From the NCBI GenBank assembly GCA_016934895.1, contig JAFGRZ010000224.1, forward strand, positions 1 to 21,857: 21,857 nt of DNA, in the 5' to 3' direction. The DNA comes from Candidatus Aminicenantota bacterium (GTDB taxonomy: Bacteria; Acidobacteriota; Aminicenantia; Aminicenantales; UBA8522). The translations under genes and the position numbers were made by a program. Below are positions 1-4,881 of the stretch, one piece after another. Within the stretch, counting starts at the first letter, position 1. Each line of letters starts with the position of its first letter. A model generated the notes under the pieces. The model did no database searches. It saw only the letters and a program-made list of their open reading frames with translations, and was not told the DNA's origin.

Positions 1-59
1 AGGAAGAGTCTCCCTAGGATGCCGAGGGCTTTCCAGCGGACTTTTTCCCAGAACGACAT
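1..59 (-). CDS. N-terminal fragment of an unidentified protein (runs off the window)
   Basis: An ATG at 59-57 on the minus strand opens a frame without stops to the window edge, giving 19 residues that begin MSFWEKVRWKALGILGRLF. The basic, tryptophan-containing start followed by a hydrophobic run looks like the beginning of a membrane-associated protein. An extended -10 box (TGC TATATT, core at 68-73) ends 8 bases before the ATG and there is no Shine-Dalgarno sequence, so the transcript would be leaderless or nearly so. The fragment is too short to assign to a family. It could be spurious; the main support is the combination of promoter, start codon and sensible residues. Confidence 0.45.
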   Translation of the reverse strand, partial: MSFWEKVRWKALGILGRLF

Positions 60-67
60 TGGCCCCA

Positions 68-76
68 AATATAGCA
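68..76 (-). promoter_or_regulatory. Extended -10 promoter for the leftward partial gene
   Basis: Read on the minus strand the bases are TGCTATATT, an extended -10 (TGn plus TATATT). The -10 core ends 8 bases before the ATG at 59. No good -35 box is seen at the proper distance (TCGATT at 91-96 is weak). Confidence 0.4.
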
Positions 77-99
77 TGAAGCGGGGGCAAAATCGAATA

Positions 100-246
100 G
101 GCGAGGGGCAGTAGCCTCGAAACCACGCCCGTTTTCTCCCAGCGCGGAAAACGGGCTCGATTCGTCGTTCGCTCTTCTCTCCCTCCGGGAGAGAAACCGT
201 GCCCGCTCACTCCTCATACGGGTTTCTCGTGCTACTGCCTCTCGCC
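100..246. repeat. Composite inverted-repeat element with nested hairpins
   Basis: The outer arms at 100-115 (GGCGAGGGGCAGTAGC) and 231-246 are inverted copies with one mismatch, which becomes a G-U wobble in plus-strand RNA. Imperfect similarity continues inward for about 9 bases. Inside are a 9-bp hairpin at 127-135/148-156 (GCCCGTTTT with AAAACGGGC) and an 8-bp hairpin at 176-183/187-194 (TCTCTCCC with GGGAGAGA). The layout, one closing stem enclosing several stems, fits either a small non-autonomous inverted-repeat element (MITE or REP type) or a structured RNA. No coding sequence was found in it. It lies between the partial leftward gene and the 3' end of the symporter gene. Confidence 0.5.
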
Positions 247-275
247 CCGGGAAAAGAAAGGGGGCGGTCGTCGAT

Positions 276-328
276 GGGCTTTCGAACCAACACCCCTCGC
301 CTTGGTGACGGCAGGTGTTCGTCAGCCC
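276..328. repeat. Long imperfect hairpin downstream of the symporter gene
   Basis: GGGCT at 276-280 pairs with AGCCC at 324-328. TTCGAAC.AACACC at 281-294 pairs with GGTGTTCG at 314-321, and GCC at 299-301 pairs with GGC at 310-312, with small bulges. It lies 62 bases past the symporter stop. It has no run of T on either side, so it is not a classical intrinsic terminator, though it could stabilise or end the symporter transcript. The remaining bases 329-389 show nothing I can name. Confidence 0.4.
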
Positions 329-389
329 GCTCGGCTCTAGATAAGCATCCCGCTCATGATGCCCGCCTTGGCAGACCCGGAAGTGCGGC

Positions 390-1820
390 TTATTCCGGCA
401 TTGTTGGTTTATGTCGGGAACGCAGAAAACGGTCGATGAGGTAGCCTGCGGCGAACCCGAGGACACTGAGGGCCACTCCGTAAGGGACCGAGAAGGGCCA
501 TTGGGGAAGGGGCAGGGACCAAACGTTTAGGGCCGAAAGAAACCCGAGCAGGGCAAAGCCTCCCCCCAATAAAAGGCTCAATCCTCCGGCAAAGGGACGT
601 TTCTTCCGAGAAATGAACATGGCCATCCCGGGCACGAACAGGCCTTCGGCCATGATCTCGGAAGCCAAGCCGAGGGTCTGGAGGATGCTCTGGAACCGCG
701 TGGCGACGGCAAAGGCCAGGAGGGCGACAATCAATGTGGCCAGGCGCCCGGCCTTCACGGCGGCTGGAGATCCGGTTCCTGTGCGAGGCCGAACCTCATA
801 ATAGATGTCCCTGGTCAAGGCCAGGGCGCCGGTGTTGATCGCCGTGTCCATGGTCGAGAGGATCGCGGCGACGACGACCACGAAAAGCAGCCCGCCGCCC
901 CAGATCCCGGCCTTGGAAATGATGATCTCGGAAATGACCGGATGAGAAAGACTCCGGCCGGAGAAGAGGGATAGAGAGCGCATCCCGATAAAGACGATCA
1001 GGCCGTAAAGGAAAACGAAAGATGCGGCCGCGGCCAGCAATCCCCTCCTGGCCTTCTCGACCGACCCGGCGGCCTGGACCCTTTGCCAGGCGATGGGAGA
1101 AATCGTCCAGGCCAGGAAGAAGGAAAGAGCGATGAGAGCGGTCCTCTGCCCGTCATGAAAAAAATCGAGATAGCCCGGCCTTCCGGCTTGGCCGGCGATC
1201 CCGGCGATCGGTCCGCCTGGAGAGATCCGGGCTATGAAGATGGACAGCCCGGCCATTCCCGCACCGAGCAGTACGCACTGAAGGACATCGGTCGCGACCA
1301 CCGAGGACAGCCCGCCCCTGACCAGGTAGATAACGACCGCCGCGGTCCCCAAACCCAGGCTCCAGGCGGCGGACACACCCAGAAACGGTTTCAGAAACTG
1401 GCCCAGCGCGACCATTTGAGACGAAGCCAGAACGATCATGTACCAGAGGATCAGAAAGGAGGCGATGTGCCGCACCGTCTTGCCGTAGCGGGCCTCGACA
1501 AGCCCGGGCAGGGTCTGCACATCCAGGCGGCGGATGGGACCGGCCAGGAAGGCCGCCAGGAAGAGAACGGTTGCCGCCGCCGGAACGCCCACCAACCAGA
1601 GCGCGCTCACGCCGGCCCGGTAGGCTTCGTCGGCGGTGACGAGGATCGAGGTCGCCCCGAACCAGGACGCGGCTAAAGAAAGGAAAACAAGGGAGCCAGA
1701 GAGGGAGCGCGAAGCCAGGAAAAACCCCTCCAGGTCTTTCTGCTTCCGGGAGAATTTCAGTCCGACGGCGAGCAGCACGGCCAGGTAGCCGGCCAGGACG
1801 AGGAAAAACTCCGGGCGCAC
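390..1820 (-). CDS. Sodium:solute symporter (SSS family)
   Basis: A 476-residue integral membrane protein of the SSS family, which couples inward sodium movement to uptake of a small solute; the substrate cannot be read from sequence. It has about twelve or thirteen hydrophobic segments. Family signatures are the GG...TD..Q stretch at residues 169-181 (GGLSSVVATDVLQ), the SPIAWQR segment in mid-protein, and the STMDTAIN segment that in this family lies at the second sodium site. The start is GTG; family alignment supports it, because the first transmembrane helix begins at once (EFFLVLAGYLAVLL). A -10 box ends 7 bases before the GTG and no Shine-Dalgarno is visible. It stands alone, divergent from lolA. 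The length is near the lower end for the family, so the protein looks complete. Confidence 0.9.
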   Translation of the reverse strand: MRPEFFLVLAGYLAVLLAVGLKFSRKQKDLEGFFLASRSLSGSLVFLSLAASWFGATSILVTADEAYRAGVSALWLVGVPAAATVLFLAAFLAGPIRRLDVQTLPGLVEARYGKTVRHIASFLILWYMIVLASSQMVALGQFLKPFLGVSAAWSLGLGTAAVVIYLVRGGLSSVVATDVLQCVLLGAGMAGLSIFIARISPGGPIAGIAGQAGRPGYLDFFHDGQRTALIALSFFLAWTISPIAWQRVQAAGSVEKARRGLLAAAASFVFLYGLIVFIGMRSLSLFSGRSLSHPVISEIIISKAGIWGGGLLFVVVVAAILSTMDTAINTGALALTRDIYYEVRPRTGTGSPAAVKAGRLATLIVALLAFAVATRFQSILQTLGLASEIMAEGLFVPGMAMFISRKKRPFAGGLSLLLGGGFALLGFLSALNVWSLPLPQWPFSVPYGVALSVLGFAAGYLIDRFLRSRHKPTMPE

Positions 1821-1827
1821 GACCGGG

Positions 1828-1856
1828 TTTATAGCAGAAACGCCCCCACGAGTAAA
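1828..1856 (-). promoter_or_regulatory. Promoter of the symporter gene, start site close to the GTG
   Basis: On the minus strand, TTTACT (1851-1856) and TATAAA (1828-1833) are 17 bases apart. Only 7 bases separate the -10 from the GTG at 1820, so transcription should start at or beside the start codon. That implies a leaderless message. Confidence 0.5.
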
Positions 1857-1873
1857 ACGTCCGGCGGGGCCAT

Positions 1874-1902
1874 TTGAGGCCGGAAGCCGAATCGTTTATA
1901 AT
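1874..1902 (+). promoter_or_regulatory. Promoter of the lolA-sigma operon
   Basis: TTGAGG (1874-1879) and a consensus TATAAT (1897-1902) are separated by 17 bases. The -10 ends 9 bases before the first ATG of lolA at 1912, leaving almost no leader. It is back to back with the symporter promoter; the two -35 boxes are 17 bases apart. Confidence 0.6.
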
Positions 1903-1911
1903 CCAGGGTGC

Positions 1912-2580
1912 ATGAAAAGGACATTCATGATCGTCGGCTTCGCCCTTCTTCTCCGGACCGGGTTTCCCTCCGCCTCGATTTCCCCGCAGGAAGCCGCTCG
2001 CAACATCGAGAAGACCCTCGCCTCGCTCTGCTCCCTCCGGGCCGACTTCGAGCAGTCCTATTTTTCCGCGTCGCTGGCCACACCGCTCGTCGAAAAAGGG
2101 ACGCTTTTTCTCCAGAAGCCGGACCGGATGCGCTGGGAATACCGGGAGCCGGAACGCAACGTCTATGTTTACAAGGAAGGGGTTTCGCTCGCCTACTTCC
2201 CGGAGGATAACCAGATCTTCCGGCACACGCTGTCGCCTGAGGAAAAGGACTGGGCCGTCTTCTCCCTGCTCACGGGCCGAGCCGAGCTCATCGAAACCTA
2301 CACGATCGAGGCGGCCGAATTCCCCACCGACAAAAAGTCGTCCGTCCAGATCAAGCTGATCCCCCTGGAGGAGGGGGAACTCTCTTACATCCTGATCGAA
2401 ACGGACCCCCGGACCTGGCTCCTGGAGAAGGCCGTCTTCCTGGATTGGGCGGGTAACAAGCAGGAATTCCGCTTCAGCGGGTTCAAACTCAATCCCCGCT
2501 TCGATGCCGGGGTTTTTGAGCTGGATGTTCCTCCCGGCTGCGAGATCATCGACGACCTGCCGCCCGACAAAAACCGCTAA
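1912..2580 (+). CDS. lolA: LolA-type outer-membrane lipoprotein carrier
   Basis: A 222-residue exported protein matching LolA, the periplasmic chaperone that takes lipoproteins released by LolCDE and carries them to the outer membrane. A basic start (MKRTFMIVG) and a short hydrophobic core form a signal peptide. The LolA pattern follows: residues near 40-60 (LRADFEQSYFSASL), then KGTLFLQKPDRMRWEY with the usual aromatic strand, then YFPEDNQIF and FSLLTG. The beta-sheet C-terminus contains an FSGFKLNP segment and F-E-L-D-V-P. The ATG at 1912 is only 9 bases from the -10. A second ATG at 1927 has AAGGA upstream but would drop the basic residues of the signal, so I prefer 1912. It heads the sigma-factor cluster, with 49 bases to the next gene. 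Confidence 0.88.
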   Translation: MKRTFMIVGFALLLRTGFPSASISPQEAARNIEKTLASLCSLRADFEQSYFSASLATPLVEKGTLFLQKPDRMRWEYREPERNVYVYKEGVSLAYFPEDNQIFRHTLSPEEKDWAVFSLLTGRAELIETYTIEAAEFPTDKKSSVQIKLIPLEEGELSYILIETDPRTWLLEKAVFLDWAGNKQEFRFSGFKLNPRFDAGVFELDVPPGCEIIDDLPPDKNR

Positions 2581-2611
2581 ACCATTTACGGCGCCGTCCG
2601 TATGAATCCTT

Positions 2612-2628
2612 GAGGACAGGACGTCCTC
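2612..2628 (+). promoter_or_regulatory. Hairpin carrying the ribosome-binding site of the sigma-factor gene
   Basis: GAGGAC (2612-2617) and GTCCTC (2623-2628) form a perfect 6-bp stem. The five-base loop AGGAC holds the likely Shine-Dalgarno AGGA, 8 bases before the ATG at 2630. A stem this close to the start could limit ribosome access. Base pairing is seen directly; a regulatory role is inference. Confidence 0.4.
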
Positions 2629-2629
2629 G

Positions 2630-3199
2630 ATGAATGAAGAAAGAGACCAAAATCTCGTCAAGCGGACCCTTCGAGGAGACAAGACGGCCTTCGAAATGAT
2701 CGTCAGAAAATATCAGCACCCGCTCTTGAATTATCTCGGCCGCATGGTCGGACAGCGGGAGACGGCCCTCGATTTCACCCAGGAGGTTTTCATCAAGGCC
2801 TACGCCTCCCTACGGTCCTACAAGCCCCGGTACAAGTTCAGCACCTGGCTGTTCAAGATCGCCTCGAACCTGGTGATCGATCATTGGCGGAAGAAGAAGA
2901 TCACCGCCCTTTCCTTGAGCGAGCCTCTTGATCGGGAGGACGACGGCCTGACCCTCGAGGTCCCCGACGACGAGCCCTCGATTTCCCATGCGTTCGAGCT
3001 GGGGGAGATGCGGCGGAGAATCGAAACGGCCATGGAAAAATTGCCGGTCCCTCTTCGCGAGCTCTTCATCTGGAGGCACGTCAACGAACTCAGTTACGAG
3101 GAGATGGCCGAGATCAAGAATTTGCCGCTCGGAACGGTCAAGAACCGGGTCTTCCAGGCCAAGGAGATGATCCGCCGGCTGCTGGAGAATACGGCATGA
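2630..3199 (+). CDS. ECF-family RNA polymerase sigma factor (RpoE-like)
   Basis: A 189-residue sigma-70 family protein of the extracytoplasmic-function type, which directs RNA polymerase to stress or envelope promoters. Region 2 spans about residues 24-90. Its core (DFTQEVFIKAY, then FSTWLFKIASNLVIDHWRKKK) is the polymerase-binding and -10 recognition part. Region 4 spans about 130-185, with the helix-turn-helix LSYEEMAEIKNLPLGTVKNRV recognising the -35. There is no region 3, as expected for the class. The ATG is followed 3' by a 4-bp stop/start overlap (ATGA) with a zinc-binding anti-sigma gene, so the pair is translationally coupled. Targets are unknown; autoregulation is common in this class, but the operon promoter seen upstream of lolA looks sigma70-like. 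Confidence 0.93.
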   Translation: MNEERDQNLVKRTLRGDKTAFEMIVRKYQHPLLNYLGRMVGQRETALDFTQEVFIKAYASLRSYKPRYKFSTWLFKIASNLVIDHWRKKKITALSLSEPLDREDDGLTLEVPDDEPSISHAFELGEMRRRIETAMEKLPVPLRELFIWRHVNELSYEEMAEIKNLPLGTVKNRVFQAKEMIRRLLENTA

Positions 3200-3771
3200 G
3201 CTGTCCAAGGATCAGCGATCTCTACGAATATCTCGACGGCGGGATGTCTCCGCAAAAAGTGAATAACATCGAAGGCCATTTGCGCGTCTGTCCGAGGTGC
3301 CGGCGGGCGGTCGAGGAGCGGAGGCTCATCGCCGCGGCCGCCTCCAGCCTGGCCCCGTTCGATGTCCCGGAGGATTTCCCGGAGCGTGTCATGTCGCGGC
3401 TTCCCGGATCGCAACCGCGGAGCCGAGGATGGCTCGCTGCCCTGGCCGCGGGAACTTCCGTTTTGACGCTGATCTTGGTCGTCATGATCGCTTCGGGAAA
3501 GAGCGGCCTGGAGTTTATGAAAGGCGCCGGCGGGACCTTCTGGGAATCCATAAAAACAATCGCCTTGATCACGGCCAAAGCGGCCTCCTTCGTGTCGCTC
3601 GTCGGCAGGACTCTGCGCACACTGCTCGAGGCCGGCGTCAAGGGTTTGTCGCTATTGACGTCGTTCGTCCCTCCGGGTGCCCAAGTCTTCATTCTCGTCG
3701 TGGTCCTGGGGGTCTTGGCCACGTTTTTCTACGGCATGCGCAAAAAGCTTTCGACCGGAGATCAGCGATGA
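3196..3771 (+). CDS. Membrane-bound zinc-binding anti-sigma factor
   Basis: A 191-residue protein with an N-terminal anti-sigma zinc motif: His28-x3-Cys32-x2-Cys35, plus Cys3. This is the zf-HC2/ZAS type, which holds the ECF sigma factor in the cytoplasm. A transmembrane helix lies at about 79-99 and a second hydrophobic helix at about 162-180, with an extra-cytoplasmic segment between them. That gives two membrane passes rather than the usual one. It overlaps the sigma gene upstream by 4 bp and the bactofilin-like gene downstream by 4 bp. The family role (release of sigma upon signal, by proteolysis or redox change) is known; which signal acts here is not visible. Confidence 0.85.
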   Translation: MSCPRISDLYEYLDGGMSPQKVNNIEGHLRVCPRCRRAVEERRLIAAAASSLAPFDVPEDFPERVMSRLPGSQPRSRGWLAALAAGTSVLTLILVVMIASGKSGLEFMKGAGGTFWESIKTIALITAKAASFVSLVGRTLRTLLEAGVKGLSLLTSFVPPGAQVFILVVVLGVLATFFYGMRKKLSTGDQR

Positions 3772-4676
3772 AGAATAGATTTCTTTTTATATCCCTCGCC
3801 CTCTTTCTCGCCGGAGCCGTGCTCCCTCTCCGCGCAGGCCAAGATATCAGCTTCGGGAAGGTCATCTCGGTGGCCGGCGGCGAAACCCAAAAAGGAATCG
3901 TCTCGTTCGGCGGCCATGTCACCGTTGAAGGCCGGATCAAAGAGAGCATCATCGTTTTCGGCGGGTCGCTCGTTCTGAGCGGAGATGTCGGCGATTCGGT
4001 CGTCGGCTTCGGCTCCAACATCACGCTCAAATCGACCGCCGTCATCAAAGGAGACATCGCTTCGATCGGAGGGATTCTGGACAAGGAACCCGGATGTGTC
4101 ATCGAGGGGGACACGGTCTATTTCGCGGGCGGAAAGGATCTCAGCCGGCTTCTGAGCGGCGGAATCTTGACCTTCCCCCTGATGCCGCTCTTTCTGATCA
4201 TCAAACTGATCGGCTTTGTCGTCTGGCTTCTCATCGCCCTGGTGGCCGTCTCCGTCTTTCCGCGTCCGCTGGCTCTGGCCTCCGCCCAGATCCGGACCTC
4301 TTTCTGGCCCGTCGCCGCGACCGGGTTCGTCGCCATCGTCCTGTTCTCCGGCCTGGTCATCGTCTTCGCCTTCCTCTCATTCATCCTGATCGGGATCCCC
4401 TTTCTGCTCATCCTGGCGGCTTTAGGCTTGGCGGTCAAGGTCTTCGGACAGGTCGCTCTCTTCCTGTTTTTCGGGGAGAGCCTCGGCCGGTCGCTCAACC
4501 GCCGGACACCGTCTCCGGTAGCAGCGGTCGTCATCGGCCTCCTTGTCATCAGCCTGATCAAGTTCATCCCCATCCTGGGATTTCTCTTCTCCTTCGGCCT
4601 GAGCATCCTCGGATGGGGTGTCGCCATCCGGACGAAGTTCGGCACCACGGAAAACTGGCTGAAGAAGAAGGCTTAG
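3768..4676 (+). CDS. Exported bactofilin-like (polymer-forming) membrane protein
   Basis: A 302-residue protein starting at an ATG that overlaps the anti-sigma stop. Residues 1-23 form a signal peptide (basic start, hydrophobic core, LRAGQ). Residues about 28-120 are short repeating beta-strand units with valine, glycine and phenylalanine (VSFGGHVTVEG, IIVFGGSLVLSGDVGD, VVGFGSNITL, IKGDIASIGG), the right-handed beta-helix pattern of bactofilins. The rest is four or five membrane helices (about 138-162, 182-224, 251-288). True bactofilins are cytoplasmic and lack signal peptides, so the beta-helix here should face the periplasm. The same frame is open far upstream through the anti-sigma gene, but that part is a shadow. 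As third member of a sigma/anti-sigma operon it may be a sensor or envelope effector; this is inference. Confidence 0.75.
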   Translation: MKNRFLFISLALFLAGAVLPLRAGQDISFGKVISVAGGETQKGIVSFGGHVTVEGRIKESIIVFGGSLVLSGDVGDSVVGFGSNITLKSTAVIKGDIASIGGILDKEPGCVIEGDTVYFAGGKDLSRLLSGGILTFPLMPLFLIIKLIGFVVWLLIALVAVSVFPRPLALASAQIRTSFWPVAATGFVAIVLFSGLVIVFAFLSFILIGIPFLLILAALGLAVKVFGQVALFLFFGESLGRSLNRRTPSPVAAVVIGLLVISLIKFIPILGFLFSFGLSILGWGVAIRTKFGTTENWLKKKA

Positions 4677-4838
4677 AACGTTTCGATTCCGTCATCATTC
4701 CCCCTTGCCGACAATCCCTTTAAATCACTCTCTTTGACTTCGAAAACGTCCGGCCTTCGTCGCCGACGTCAGCGGCCTCCCTCTTTCTCGCCCCTGTTAA
4801 AAATGCCTGTTCTATGGTAAAAAGAGGGTCAAACTCCC

Positions 4839-4852
4839 CGCCGATATCGGCG
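4839..4852. promoter_or_regulatory. 14-bp perfect palindrome upstream of the kinase-like gene
   Basis: CGCCGATATCGGCG is self-complementary over all 14 bases. It ends 29 bases before the preferred ATG of the following gene. It could be an operator for a dimeric regulator or a small hairpin. No convincing promoter boxes were found in 4677-4866. Confidence 0.3.
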
Positions 4853-4881
4853 CTCAAGAAGGGGGTTTGGAAAGCGCGGAC

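Noticed and set aside
270..345. Possible tRNA on the minus strand (GGTTCGAAAGCC looks like a T-arm)
   Set aside because: The bases around the loop do not form a T stem, and no acceptor or anticodon arms can be built; a long hairpin explains the symmetry better.
14..466. A 150-codon minus-strand frame through the intergenic repeats
   Set aside because: It crosses the inverted repeats, overlaps the end of the symporter gene, and its protein resembles translated structured RNA or repeat.
1153..2682. A 509-codon minus-strand frame antisense to lolA and overlapping the symporter gene
   Set aside because: It conflicts with two well-supported genes and has low-complexity Arg/Gly/Pro composition.
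3297..3767. Upstream extension of the bactofilin-like frame into the anti-sigma gene
   Set aside because: The ATG at 3768 gives a clean signal peptide and an ATGA overlap; the upstream part is Arg-rich shadow sequence.
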